From positions 1 to 64,000 of the forward strand of contig JAFYAS010000023.1 in NCBI GenBank assembly GCA_017540605.1: a stretch of DNA of 64,000 nucleotides. Reading direction: 5' to 3'. The position numbers were made by a program, and so were the translations under genes. Position 1 is the stretch's first letter. Each line of letters begins with the position of its first letter. The notes under the pieces are model-generated. The model made no database searches, had not been told where the DNA came from, and worked only from the letters and a program-made list of their open reading frames with translations. The stretch comes from Lachnospiraceae bacterium (lineage in GTDB: Bacteria; Bacillota; Clostridia; Lachnospirales; Lachnospiraceae). Below, piece after piece: positions 1-9,140 of this stretch.

Positions 1-104
1 ATATAACTCTTTCCGACACGTCTGGCACCATCAATAAGTAAGGCTGTTTTGCCATTGCTATTTGCTTTCCATTTAAGGATTTTTTCTTCAATTTTGCGCC
101 TCAT
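1..104 (-). CDS. AAA-family ATP-binding protein, N-terminal part (runs off the window)
   Basis: Only the first 34 codons are inside the window. The reading starts MRRKIEEKILKWK and reaches GARRVGKSY, a Walker A P-loop of the type found in AAA_14/DUF4143 ATPases, which also open with a short helix and then 'ALLIDGARRVGKS'. The ATG at 104 is chosen because GAGGT lies 6 nt upstream; an in-frame ATG at 110 overlaps that ribosome site. These ATPases are common accessory genes of uncertain function in gut Clostridia. The gene is divergent from the solute-binding-protein remnant at 213-1034, and the direct repeats at 118-240 lie in its upstream region. The family call rests on a short N-terminus only. 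Confidence 0.6.
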   Translation of the reverse strand, partial: MRRKIEEKILKWKANSNGKTALLIDGARRVGKSY

Positions 105-117
105 AAGCATACCTCAT

Positions 118-240
118 CACCAAATCAAGATTTTTAGTTCGTGACATTTACACCAAATCATGTTTTTTTTGATTATAATTCCTCTCGCGACACAAATCAA
201 GATTTTTAATTCTTGAATTTCACACCAAATCAAGATTTAT
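118..240. repeat. Four short direct repeats (CACCAAATCAAGATTTTTA-like)
   Basis: Copies begin at 118, 151, 191 and 223 with spacings of 33, 40 and 32 nt. Copies 1 and 4 share CACCAAATCAAGATTT. Copy 2 has a T-tract after CACCAAATCA, and copy 3 lacks one C. Copies 1 and 3 are followed by TTCGTGA or TTCTTGA, giving a loose inverted repeat (AAATCAAGA against TCTTGAATTT). The cluster sits directly before the ATPase start, so it may be an operator array or the edge of an inserted element. It is too short and irregular for CRISPR. Confidence 0.6.
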
Positions 241-1034
241 CATCAAAATGGTTATACCGCCACTATACCGGTTCAAAAGTCAAGGAATTATTGGGGGATA
301 GAGCCGGATGGAATTATGATGAAATACATGAATATCTGACGGAGGTAAAAAAAGGCTCTCAATTCTTAATGACCAATAGCAAGGAGGATATCCTTCGTAC
401 TTTTATCTGGCTGCAAACATCAGACTTTATTGATAACAAAACAGGAAAGAATACCTTCAACAGCGATGACTTTAAACGTATTCTCGAAATATGCAATGTA
501 TATGGAACCGATAGTGATGATTATGAGTGGGACGAGGACGAGAAAAGCCTGTTGAAGGAAGGGAAACTTATATTCAAATATTCTTCTACGGATATGGATA
601 CTTTTATTGATACAATTTCATGTTTCAATAATAGTGTGTCTTTTATCGGATATCCGGCTTATGATAAATGCGGTAATTATATTCATTTCAGTTCGAGACT
701 TGGTATTCTCTCCGGATCAGAAAAGAAAGAAGCAGCATGGAAATTCTTAAAGACAATATTGACTGATGAATACCAAAAAGAAAAACATGGAGACTTTTGC
801 CCCACCAGAGAAGATAGTTTTGAAGAAATGATAAACGATATGGATAAAGCCTATGTTGATCAGTATAGAGAATTGGCTAAAAGCACGGAAAAAGTAGCAA
901 ACCCTGATGAAAAGGTGATAGAGATCATCGAAGAGGAAGCAACCAAATACTTTGCAGGTGACAGAGATATTGATGCTACACTAAAGGTGATAGACGACCG
1001 GGTTGGCACTTATATGTCGGAAAAAACTGATTAA
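213..1034 (+). pseudogene. 3' remnant of an extracellular solute-binding protein gene
   Basis: The open frame can only begin at a TTG (213) lying inside the direct repeats; recognisable protein starts around residue 12 (KWLYRHYTGSKVKELLG). The remaining ~260 residues match the C-terminal half of large ABC sugar-type solute-binding proteins. They include a GW.YDE...G.QFL segment, a block around SRLGILSGSEKKEAAWKFLK ('unit for kept-helix' region), and the family-typical ending EEEATKYFAGDRDIDATLKVIDDRV. There is no signal peptide, lipobox or N-terminal lobe, so it is a 5'-truncated gene whose front was replaced by the repeat/ATPase region. No transporter permease genes are nearby. The alternative, a short functional gene, is unlikely because there is no ribosome site before 213. 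Confidence 0.7.
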
Positions 1035-1093
1035 GAATTAAGAAATTTCCCGGATAAGTCTTCAATTCGGTTCTATCTTGAGCATTATTTCTA

Positions 1094-1510
1094 TTACAAT
1101 CTCTTAACCATATTGGCCAATGACAACAAACTTTCCGCTTTGACTATGGCAATGCCCTGTCCTTCATCACCCAAAACAACCAACTGGTCCCCGGGCGATA
1201 TTTCAAAAAGCTTCCTGGCTTTTGCAGGAATGACAATCTGCCCCTTGTCTCCTACTGTAACCAGTCCAAACAGATGCTTCCCTTTAGGTGGAGTTGCCAG
1301 TCCCAGATTCTCATCCGGTTCATAGTTTGCCAGATCATCCAATGACACTCCAAAAATATCAGCAAGCTGTTTGCATTTATCAAGATCGGGAACACTGTCG
1401 CCGGCTTCCCATTTTGCAACAGATTGCCTTGTAACCCCAAGTTTTTCTGCAATATCTTCCTGAGTCATTTGGAATATCTTCCTCATCTGAACCAGATTAT
1501 CCTTGAACAT
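1094..1510 (-). CDS. XRE-family helix-turn-helix regulator with AbrB/SpoVT C-terminal domain
   Basis: A 138-residue cytoplasmic DNA-binding protein. Residues ~5-60 form an XRE/Cro helix-turn-helix (MTQEDIAEKLGVTRQSVAKWE). Residues ~80-125 form a swapped-hairpin AbrB/SpoVT/MazE-type domain (GLVTVGDKGQIVIPAKARK...GDQLVVLGDE). This two-domain architecture is common in Clostridia and is usually transcriptional. The ATG at 1510 abuts the TAA of the acyltransferase gene (TAAATG) and GGAGAAA precedes it, so the two genes are co-transcribed and translationally coupled. Its target is unknown; regulation of its own operon is the obvious guess. It converges with the solute-binding-protein remnant and no clear terminator is visible between them. 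Confidence 0.85.
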   Translation of the reverse strand: MFKDNLVQMRKIFQMTQEDIAEKLGVTRQSVAKWEAGDSVPDLDKCKQLADIFGVSLDDLANYEPDENLGLATPPKGKHLFGLVTVGDKGQIVIPAKARKLFEISPGDQLVVLGDEGQGIAIVKAESLLSLANMVKRL

Positions 1511-2596
1511 TTATTTCTCCTTTTTCTTCTTAATACCCAATACTGCCCATCTGAAAAACGGAATTCTTGAAATAATGGCATACAGACCATAGCCAAATAA
1601 AAATCCTGCCACAAGACTAAGTAAATAGCATACAACTGCCGGAGCAAGCTTTGGTTTTGCAATAAATAACGCAACGGAAGATATTCCTAGATAATGAAAT
1701 ACGTAAAGGCCAAAGCTGTGATCGGACATCCACTTCGTAAAGGCATTCGAAAAATCTCCAAAACGTGCCATTCCCGAAAGCATTGCCAAAGACCCTGCAT
1801 ATGCATCAAGCGCGTACAAAAAGCCTCTGTTTATCGGCTTTTCAGCGTAGTTTTCGCCAAAATAGGAAACGGTGAATATCACACAAAGTGTCACAGCAAT
1901 AATGATCAAAGGTACCGATACCCTCTTTAGCCTGTCTATCACGGCGTCATTTGAGAATATATAGAATCCGAGAATAAAGAACACAAAGTAAAATGCAACT
2001 CTGTAAACGGAAATAATGGGAGCATTAAGAATCTGCGCTGCTCCCCAGACAGGAAAAACAAATAGTATTATCATCCACAGAGGTGTTTTTTCTCCTGCCT
2101 TTAACAGTTTTCCTTTTTCTACTTTCCCTATCAACAAAAGTATCACACAGTAAACCCAAAGAAGTTGCATGAACCACAGCACTCCGCTTCCGGATAAAAC
2201 CATAATAAAAAATATAATCGGTTTGGGAACACCTTCAGCGACAAGGCCTTCAAAACCTCCACCGATGGACATGCTCACATATCCCTGAACAAACTGAAAG
2301 AAAAAAAGTCCAATGGTTGAAGGAACAAGAAGTTTTAAGGTCCTTGACCTCAGAAAGTCTTTACCGGAATGCTGATCCAGATAAAGTCTTGCACTGATTC
2401 CCGAAACAATAAATAATATCGGCATAAACCAAGGATAAACCATATACTGAAATATGTCATAGTACTGAACCGGTAAATCGGTTATCCTGCCCAAGCCACC
2501 AAGCACTCCTTCGGCATTATACATATAGAATACGTGATAGATCACAACTATGATAACAGTAATCCAGCGGATGTTGTCCAAATAGTGTTTTCTCAT
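1511..2596 (-). CDS. Acyltransferase family 3 membrane protein
   Basis: A 361-residue integral membrane protein with about ten hydrophobic segments. It opens MRKHYLDNIRWITVIIVVIYH, the family signature in which an early Arg and a His in the first helix are expected to be important for acyl transfer. A second conserved segment is MPILFIVSGISARLYLD. The family O-acylates extracellular sugars, teichoic acids or other surface polymers, taking acyl groups across the membrane; the substrate here cannot be told. It is the first gene of a two-gene operon with the XRE-AbrB regulator and has a good promoter at 2630-2658 and a GGTGGGAATAAC ribosome site. Confidence 0.85.
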   Translation of the reverse strand: MRKHYLDNIRWITVIIVVIYHVFYMYNAEGVLGGLGRITDLPVQYYDIFQYMVYPWFMPILFIVSGISARLYLDQHSGKDFLRSRTLKLLVPSTIGLFFFQFVQGYVSMSIGGGFEGLVAEGVPKPIIFFIMVLSGSGVLWFMQLLWVYCVILLLIGKVEKGKLLKAGEKTPLWMIILFVFPVWGAAQILNAPIISVYRVAFYFVFFILGFYIFSNDAVIDRLKRVSVPLIIIAVTLCVIFTVSYFGENYAEKPINRGFLYALDAYAGSLAMLSGMARFGDFSNAFTKWMSDHSFGLYVFHYLGISSVALFIAKPKLAPAVVCYLLSLVAGFLFGYGLYAIISRIPFFRWAVLGIKKKKEK

Positions 2597-2629
2597 GTTA
2601 TTCCCACCTTTGCAAAATATTTTAACATA

Positions 2630-2658
2630 ATTTTATTACTCCGGTAAGCCTTTGTCTA
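2630..2658 (-). promoter_or_regulatory. Sigma-A-type promoter of the acyltransferase operon
   Basis: On the minus strand TAGACA (2653-2658) and TAAAAT (2630-2635) are separated by exactly 17 nt and lie just upstream of the ATG at 2596. Confidence 0.55.
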
Positions 2659-2742
2659 CCAATAAAAATTAACATTTTGAAAGGTTTTATGTTCGAATTA
2701 ATTGCTATTCTCTATGCCATATTGTCCGTGCATTGATATTGC

Positions 2743-5700
2743 TTATCTGACCGTTACTTTCACCTTCCTTGTACAACCATTGATGGCATATACGTAAATG
2801 GTGCAAGTTCCTTTTTTCTTTGCTGTAATCCTGCCGCCTTTCGAAACAGTAGCTACAGACTTCTTTGAAGAAGCATATCGGAATCTCAGCCCGTGGGCTT
2901 TCCCGATTGGTTTCTTCTTTTTGTCCGCCAGAATCAGCTTAGCAGAAATCTTAGCTTTTTTCCCTTTTTTTAGCACAAAACTGCTCCTGGTCAGTTTGAT
3001 GGCGGTATTATTAGTGTATGTTTTATTTTTTACCCCGACCACGTGAAGATCAATGGATTCGGCAATCTTAGTGGTTTTGCCTCCTGATCTGGCAAAAGCA
3101 ATGACTTTTAGCTCGTAGAATTCTGTGAGATTCAGTTTCCGGCCGTTCAGCCTGGCTATGCTGGTCTTTGTGTTCTTGCCTCCCTTTATTGTCTTGATCA
3201 GTTTCATTTTCTGACCCCATTTACTGCCGTAAACCTTATACATAGAAGCATCCGGGACCAGTCCCCATTTGACTGTGATTTTCTTTCCTTTCTGGAAAGC
3301 CCTGATACCGTTATTAATGTAGAGATTTCTTTCGACAGATGAAGGCGTGTTATCCGATGTCTGAGCTTCCGTTGTTTTTTTATCCGGTGTATTCTCAACT
3401 GTCAGTTCCCCTCTTGCCAGGGAAAGCTCATAGTTGACAGTCACATCTTTACTGCCATTTTTAATAATTACAGATGGGGTGATCTGCATGGTAGAAGTAT
3501 CGGCCACAAGGGTAACATAGGCTGTATCTCCAGCTGCAAGGCCGCTAATCTCATATTGACTGGCATCCTGAGAAATGCTTCCTCCTTCTTTAATGGTCTG
3601 ATTCTTTGCTGTTACCATCAGCTTCCTTTTCCCGATATCCACCTTGACAGAAGCAGGCTTCACTCCCTCATGGTTATCATCTGTTTTATACCATATATAC
3701 CAGGTTCCGGCATTGCCGGCTACAGGTAAATTGGTGGTATAAGAGTCGGCAGAGGGTGCAGCATCTGATGTCGTCAAAGCATAGTACATGGTACCGCCTA
3801 GAACAGAGCCTGCATGAATCAAGGTCTGGTCTGATCCGTTATATACCAAGCCGGAGGCAGCTGTGGGAGTCTTGAAACCGGATGGATCAACGCTGGCTTT
3901 TTTAATGGTAAATGTCCTGGCCTTTTCAGCAGGCAGCTTGTAGTTACTGTTTGAAAGGGTCACGGCTGTGGCCGTATAGGTCTTTCCGGCTGCATTTGCG
4001 TCGGTCTGTCCACCCGTGACTGTTACGGTGCAGGAATCGCCGGTGATCAGGTCTCCTGCCGTTGCAGTGGGACAATGATCCTTCCCGTCATAGGCGAATT
4101 CCGTATTCTCCCAAAGCAGGCTGATTTCCTTAGGTTCAATGGTAAATGCCACAGAGGCGGTCTTTTCACCCCAGCTGATCTGTGCCACATAATGTCCGGC
4201 ATCTGCGGGAGCCCCATTCAGGGCACTGCCGCTCGGTTCAATGCTTTTCGACCCGGTTGATGCATAATATGTAATGGAATCAGGTTTGGCAGCAAGGTTC
4301 TCCACCTGGTCTGAAGGATAGCCGGTGACTGAGGCTTCCTTAATATTTCCATCATAAGTGAGGGTTGCGGAATCAGGGGCATTCAGGGTGAGGGTAACCT
4401 TCTTATCTGTTAAAGCACATACTTCTGTTCCGTCGCAGCTTGCTGTAATCTGATTGGCGCTCTGACCTGTACCTGTCTCGTACGTGAAGCGGTGAACATG
4501 GTGAATCTTCAGCTCCATGCCTTCTTCTTTCACGATATAGTCAGAACTGTCGCTCACGAACCGGTCTTTATAAGTACTGGCCTTGAGATCTTCAGAGCTG
4601 TCAGAGGTAAATGTACCGACTTTCGTCTCCATGGTAATGCCGATAGAGCTTGTGCTGGTCAGGTCTCCAACAATGCTAATTGCTTTGCCAGAGGGAAGAT
4701 ATACATTGTTGCTAATAGTCTGCTCTCCGGTGCCGGCTGTGTTTTCCTTGATGACAGATGAGCCGGACAGTCTGAGACTGCCACTATTGTAGATACCGCC
4801 GCCACTCTGTTCGGCGGCATTGTCTGTGATAGTACCGCCCTTTATAGTAAGGCTGCCGCTGTTATTTATGCCACCGCCCGTTCCATCTGTCCTGTTTCCA
4901 AGGATGCTGCCGCCGGACATGGTCAGGGTGCCCGAATTCACCAGGCCACCCTCGCTACCGCCGGTGATGTAGCCGCCGGTCACCTGGGTGGCGCCGTCAG
5001 AGCTTGTGTCACTGACCGATGTGCCACGGCCGTTCGTCATCTTTATATAATGGGTCTTATGGGAGTCAGCGGCTGCGTCACTGTCCTTAAGAGTCAGGTC
5101 TGCATCGCTGGCAACTTTGATGACACTGCCTGAACCTGTCATCCTGATGCCATAACCATTGAGATCAAGCGTGACTTTCTTACCACTGATCGCAATGGTG
5201 CTGTCAGTCTCCAGTTGGTCTCTCAGCAACTTCAGGCTGCTTCCATCTTCCCAGTGATCCAGGGCTTCAGCCAATGTGAAATAGGAGTTGGTGTTTCCTG
5301 TACCGGTGGTCACAGTGGCTGCAGCCGGAGCCAGCTTCACCTGAATATTATTATCCGCCTCCCTTTCTGCTTTAGGGATGTATTCTATTTTGTCGCTGGT
5401 GAATTGTACCGGATCAAATTGCGCAGGATCATTATGAACTTGTCCCAAGTTGTTAGTGAACCAGCCGGGGTACTCCATGGTCAGACCAATTCTGATGTCA
5501 GAAGACAAACTATGTTGAATACTTAATCTCATTCCTTCCGTTAGATATACATTATTGGTTTCTCCCTGTGCACCCGCCGTATTGCCGGTAACAGTGTAGG
5601 GTCCTTCATACAGCCAAAATTTCCCCTTTTCAAAATATATACCACCGCCGTTACCGACAGCCGTATTGCCGGTGATAGTCCCACCAAACAATTTGAGAGT

Positions 5701-8700
5701 GGCGCTCCCACTACTACTAGTATCGGCGTAAACACCGCCACCGTTACCGACTGCCGTATTGCCAGTGATGGTACCGCCTTTTAATTCAAATATTCCATTT
5801 GCATAAACACCACCGCCGTCTTTGCTTGCCGTATTACCGATAATGGTACCTCCGGACATGATACAATGACCGATAACATCATCACCAGTAAGGGGGTCCA
5901 GATAAATACCACCGCCGTTTTCCGCATTGCCGCCAGTGATGTAGCCGCCCTTTACGCCTTCCGGCCGACCGCTTCCGCCGGTACGGTTTGGATTGCTGTC
6001 TACAAGATCCAATACGCCATCCTTGACATTGATCACACTGCCGGTACCGGTCATCCTGATACCGTAACCGTTCAGATCAAGAGTCAAATAATCATTTATC
6101 CCGGCACCTTTTGTTGTTACAAGAGTTTCTGCCGTATCAACGTCCGTAAGTAATTTGATGGTGTCACCGTTGTCTGACGCAGCCAAAGCACGGGAAAGGT
6201 ATGCGTAATCTGTAGTAACATTGTTACGGGTCAGGCTGGCCTCCGAAGTCTTCAGAGTCAGTTCATTACCGTCTTTATATACTGCACAAGCAGGCGTATC
6301 ATATTTGAAACACTCTCCTGGGTCTGCATTACTCATCTTAGCCGACCAGCCGGATGTGAAGACACCGGGAGTATTCATGGTCAGACCGATGGCTTCTGTA
6401 TTGGTCAGGGCAGCAGTAATGGTGATATTTTTGCCGGATGCCAGATAGACATTGTCAGCTGTGAGACTTTCCCCTGTGCCTGTTGCATTTCCTTTGATTA
6501 GGGCGGAACCGGACAGGTTAAATGTACCTCCCACATAAAGGCCGCCGCCATTGATGTTTGCTTTGTTGCCGAGGATGGTTCCTCCGGTCATGGTGAAGGT
6601 ACCGCCAGCATCAACATAAACCCCAGCGCCTGTATCTGCCTTTCCGCCGGTGATGTAGCCGCCGGTGAAGGGTATGGGGTCATTTTCCGGATAAAGAGTC
6701 GTATTAGTGTAGTCGTCTTTCCGCACCTGGGCCAGGTTGTTAGAAATGGTATATATATGTCCTTTTGCATTACAATCGTACAGGGTGAGATCTGCCCCGC
6801 TGCCCACATGGATGACACCGCAAGAACTGCTGCTGTCTATTTTGATGCCATTCCCGTTCAGGCACAGCTTCACTGTCCCGGCTGGCACATTCCATGTAGC
6901 AGTCAGGGTCACATCCCGGTTCAGATAGTAGTTGCCCGGTGCGGTGGGGAGCCTGTCCTCCAGATCCCATATAGTAAAAGACAGACCCTTATGCTGGTTA
7001 CTGTCAGTATGCACAGGAACAGTACCCGTCCTAACCTCCATATAGGGGAAACGGACATAAGTTCCATTCTGTGCTGTCACATATCTTAAATCATTTTCTA
7101 CATTAGTCTTTCCACCACGGACAATCACTTCGGATCCGGCGTTCAGGTTGCTGCCGCTGATTCCCATACCGGTTCCCTGACCCTGGCCAACCAGCTTGCC
7201 ACCGTAGACAGTCACATTGTCACAGCTTACGCCATGGCTATTGCTTTCTTTTGCTGAGCCTGTAACATTTCCGCCGTGGATGATCAGCTTTCCATTACCT
7301 GAGTCATTGATGGAGTTTGCCGTAAGAGATCCCGAGCCCGAAGTCTGGCCATAGACATTCAGAGTGGCGTCCTTGGCAATATTCAACTGATTGATAGTGA
7401 CGGACTTGTCGTCACAGAGGATCAGATTCACCGTTTTGCTGACCTTGACCGTTTTTCCTGAAAGATTGATCTGATCACCCCTGACCGCATACCAATCGTC
7501 ATTCCATTCGATTGTAGCATCAGTGCCGTTCTCCACCACCTCATTGTAATTCCCCTGTGTCCGCACACTATCCTTGAAGGTGCTGGTACTCGAGTCCCAC
7601 TCCTTGTAGGAGATGTCATCGCTGCGGATCTCCATGTATTTATAGCGTTCGTTGTTGTAGGCTTTGCCGGATGCCCCTGCTACACCGTCGGCAGTTTTAT
7701 CCTCCGCTGATTCACCATTAGGATTAGGACCACCAAAGACCTTGAGATCATTGAAAACCGTGAGAGAGCCGTTGGGATTGACGTTGTAGGTATCTTGATT
7801 TAGTCTATAACTCCCTTCTCTATCATACCCGACCCCGATTCCCTTACCACCGGAGTTAGGAATAGGTTGTCCGGATTTACCAAAGGTTTCTGAACCACCG
7901 ATCGCGGTCACATGACCGCCGTAGATCTCCACATCGCCGCCGTAACCACCGTTTTTGACTCCTCCACCATCTGAATCACCACCGCCGATGCCGGCACCAT
8001 ATTTGCCGCCTTGGGCTGTTACCGTTCCGCCGTAGATTTTGACTGTTCCGCCGTTGGCCATCTTGCCTCCGCCGATTCCTGCACTCTCTGAGGAGCCGTT
8101 CGCGTTGACCGTACCTCCATAGATTTCTACAGTTCCGCCGTTTTTAACACCTTCACCGTTATTGTCATTTTCCTCTTCGAAGTAGCTGCTGCCGATCCCG
8201 GCTGCATTGGTACCTCTGGCTGTGATCTTTCCCCCATGGATGATAATGTGGCCACAGTTTTGATTCTTATTTTGTTCGTATATATCATCGCCGTTTCCAT
8301 CTTCAGTCATATTACCTTTACCGCCGCCGCCAATTCCCGCACTGTATGAGTTGCCGCTTGCAATGATTTCTCCGGTTCCTTCAATGCTAACATTAGACGA
8401 GCTTTTTACCCCGGGATAGATGTTTAGTGTAGCGTCCTCATTCACAATGATACCAGAGTTGAATTTCCAATATGTTCCGTCGAGGATGACCAGATTGGCT
8501 GTGCCATTTACGACAACGGGCAGGTGACTATAGTTTTTATCATAGTTCGTATTTTTATTTGTGTTGGTTATCGCATACCATCCTCCATCCTCAAAAGTAT
8601 AAGTATGGTCTTTTTTCTCCACTACTATACAGTCTACTGTATCAGTTGTAATAATCACCTTTTTCCGGCTTTCATCATAGGAACATTTCTGGTATTCTAC

Positions 8701-8817
8701 TGATACAGTCTCCTTGGTTTCCTCGGCTTTGACATTTACACCGAACAGACTCAGGCCCAGACCCAGGGCAAGGACAGCTGTGAGCATCCACAAAAAACAG
8801 TTTCTTCTGGTATTCAT
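2743..8817 (-). CDS. Giant secreted beta-helix surface protein with MBG, Fn3-like and Ig-like (BIG2) C-terminal domains
   Basis: A 2,024-residue exported protein. Residues 1-31 are a signal peptide ending at VKA. Residues ~120-340 hold repeated 'IYGGTVxAxGG...GAGIGGG' units. Residues ~640-1500 hold three related parallel beta-helix blocks, each with a LDLNGYGIRMTG-like strand, a GGYITGG turn (6645-6665, 5931-5951, 4960-4980), GGxIxGN ladders and a 'NVYLxxGK' closing strand. Then come MBG/YDG-type Ig-like modules (TYDGN, YDGKDH, VYNGSDQ), an Fn3-like segment (KKITVKWGLVPDASMYKVYG) and a final BIG2-like domain ending KVKVTVR. There is no LPXTG motif, SLH repeat or membrane anchor, so attachment is unknown. 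GGAGG precedes the ATG with good spacing. An adhesin or polysaccharide-binding role is inferred. The gene is visibly richer in G+C than its neighbours, which suggests acquisition. Confidence 0.85.
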   Translation of the reverse strand: MNTRRNCFLWMLTAVLALGLGLSLFGVNVKAEETKETVSVEYQKCSYDESRKKVIITTDTVDCIVVEKKDHTYTFEDGGWYAITNTNKNTNYDKNYSHLPVVVNGTANLVILDGTYWKFNSGIIVNEDATLNIYPGVKSSSNVSIEGTGEIIASGNSYSAGIGGGGKGNMTEDGNGDDIYEQNKNQNCGHIIIHGGKITARGTNAAGIGSSYFEEENDNNGEGVKNGGTVEIYGGTVNANGSSESAGIGGGKMANGGTVKIYGGTVTAQGGKYGAGIGGGDSDGGGVKNGGYGGDVEIYGGHVTAIGGSETFGKSGQPIPNSGGKGIGVGYDREGSYRLNQDTYNVNPNGSLTVFNDLKVFGGPNPNGESAEDKTADGVAGASGKAYNNERYKYMEIRSDDISYKEWDSSTSTFKDSVRTQGNYNEVVENGTDATIEWNDDWYAVRGDQINLSGKTVKVSKTVNLILCDDKSVTINQLNIAKDATLNVYGQTSGSGSLTANSINDSGNGKLIIHGGNVTGSAKESNSHGVSCDNVTVYGGKLVGQGQGTGMGISGSNLNAGSEVIVRGGKTNVENDLRYVTAQNGTYVRFPYMEVRTGTVPVHTDSNQHKGLSFTIWDLEDRLPTAPGNYYLNRDVTLTATWNVPAGTVKLCLNGNGIKIDSSSSCGVIHVGSGADLTLYDCNAKGHIYTISNNLAQVRKDDYTNTTLYPENDPIPFTGGYITGGKADTGAGVYVDAGGTFTMTGGTILGNKANINGGGLYVGGTFNLSGSALIKGNATGTGESLTADNVYLASGKNITITAALTNTEAIGLTMNTPGVFTSGWSAKMSNADPGECFKYDTPACAVYKDGNELTLKTSEASLTRNNVTTDYAYLSRALAASDNGDTIKLLTDVDTAETLVTTKGAGINDYLTLDLNGYGIRMTGTGSVINVKDGVLDLVDSNPNRTGGSGRPEGVKGGYITGGNAENGGGIYLDPLTGDDVIGHCIMSGGTIIGNTASKDGGGVYANGIFELKGGTITGNTAVGNGGGVYADTSSSGSATLKLFGGTITGNTAVGNGGGIYFEKGKFWLYEGPYTVTGNTAGAQGETNNVYLTEGMRLSIQHSLSSDIRIGLTMEYPGWFTNNLGQVHNDPAQFDPVQFTSDKIEYIPKAEREADNNIQVKLAPAAATVTTGTGNTNSYFTLAEALDHWEDGSSLKLLRDQLETDSTIAISGKKVTLDLNGYGIRMTGSGSVIKVASDADLTLKDSDAAADSHKTHYIKMTNGRGTSVSDTSSDGATQVTGGYITGGSEGGLVNSGTLTMSGGSILGNRTDGTGGGINNSGSLTIKGGTITDNAAEQSGGGIYNSGSLRLSGSSVIKENTAGTGEQTISNNVYLPSGKAISIVGDLTSTSSIGITMETKVGTFTSDSSEDLKASTYKDRFVSDSSDYIVKEEGMELKIHHVHRFTYETGTGQSANQITASCDGTEVCALTDKKVTLTLNAPDSATLTYDGNIKEASVTGYPSDQVENLAAKPDSITYYASTGSKSIEPSGSALNGAPADAGHYVAQISWGEKTASVAFTIEPKEISLLWENTEFAYDGKDHCPTATAGDLITGDSCTVTVTGGQTDANAAGKTYTATAVTLSNSNYKLPAEKARTFTIKKASVDPSGFKTPTAASGLVYNGSDQTLIHAGSVLGGTMYYALTTSDAAPSADSYTTNLPVAGNAGTWYIWYKTDDNHEGVKPASVKVDIGKRKLMVTAKNQTIKEGGSISQDASQYEISGLAAGDTAYVTLVADTSTMQITPSVIIKNGSKDVTVNYELSLARGELTVENTPDKKTTEAQTSDNTPSSVERNLYINNGIRAFQKGKKITVKWGLVPDASMYKVYGSKWGQKMKLIKTIKGGKNTKTSIARLNGRKLNLTEFYELKVIAFARSGGKTTKIAESIDLHVVGVKNKTYTNNTAIKLTRSSFVLKKGKKAKISAKLILADKKKKPIGKAHGLRFRYASSKKSVATVSKGGRITAKKKGTCTIYVYAINGCTRKVKVTVR

Positions 8818-8900
8818 ATCGTAAATCCTCCATCGATTTTTTACTTTTTATGACCTTTTGCAACCAAAGTGCAACCATTAATATTGTTTGTAATAAAAGA

Positions 8901-8929
8901 ATTATATATCAATTTATCGTTTGTAGCAA
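8901..8929 (-). promoter_or_regulatory. Promoter of the beta-helix surface protein gene
   Basis: TTGCTA (8924-8929) and TATAAT (8901-8906) on the minus strand are spaced by 17 nt, about 85 nt upstream of the start codon. The leader also holds two copies of TGGTTGCA (around 8860-8880). Confidence 0.65.
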
Positions 8930-8939
8930 ACGATAAATT
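8911..8939. promoter_or_regulatory. Perfect 13-bp-arm palindromic operator over the surface-protein promoter
   Basis: AATTTATCGTTTG and CAAACGATAAATT are perfect inverted arms around a 3-nt centre. The palindrome covers the -35 and most of the spacer, the usual place for a repressor. There is no poly-T run after it, so it is not a terminator. The protein that binds is not identifiable. Confidence 0.6.
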
Positions 8940-8944
8940 CTATT

Positions 8945-8987
8945 TAAAAAAACACCTCACTCATAACCTTTATTATGAGTGAAGGCA
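8945..8987 (-). terminator. Rho-independent terminator
   Basis: Minus-strand stem with arms CACTCATAA / TTATGAGTG, extended by imperfect pairing, followed by a T7 run (8946-8952). It is the second of two tandem terminators ending the sulfur-amino-acid uptake operon. Confidence 0.75.
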
Positions 8988-9093
8988 TCTTTGCCCCAAC
9001 CGCTGCCTGCTGATGTAGTTCGGGTGTAAACCTGACATTAAACTTAGTACCATTAATCAGTACCACTGCCAACTTCCAATATAGAAATAATTA
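8988..9093. other. Spacer between two tandem terminators; nothing recognised
   Basis: This stretch holds no promoter, repeat or recognisable gene. A minus-strand open frame of about 48 codons without an ATG crosses it (contains VRFTPELHQQAAVGAK), but it has no ribosome site and runs through the terminator, so it is not called as a gene. It could be scrap from the same event that left the surface-protein remnant. Confidence 0.4.
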
Positions 9094-9130
9094 GGAAAAA
9101 CACGGGCTACACCACCTGATGCAGCCCGTC
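9094..9130 (-). terminator. Rho-independent terminator after the ABC operon
   Basis: Minus-strand stem ACGGGCTGCA / TGTAGCCCGT with an 8-nt loop, followed by GTTTTT. It lies right after the surface-protein remnant and about 100 nt past the amino-acid ABC ATPase stop. Confidence 0.85.
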
Positions 9131-9140
9131 TGTTCTGTGA

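Noticed and set aside
118..240. Possible CRISPR array
   Set aside because: Only four short units with uneven 32-40-nt period and no constant-length spacers; no cas genes.
213..242. TTG start and first ten residues of the solute-binding-protein remnant
   Set aside because: These codons are the direct-repeat sequence, with no ribosome site; they are not part of the ancestral protein.
8945..9093. Short minus-strand frame between the two terminators (VRFTPELHQQAAVGAK)
   Set aside because: No start codon or ribosome site and it passes through a terminator; no family recognised.
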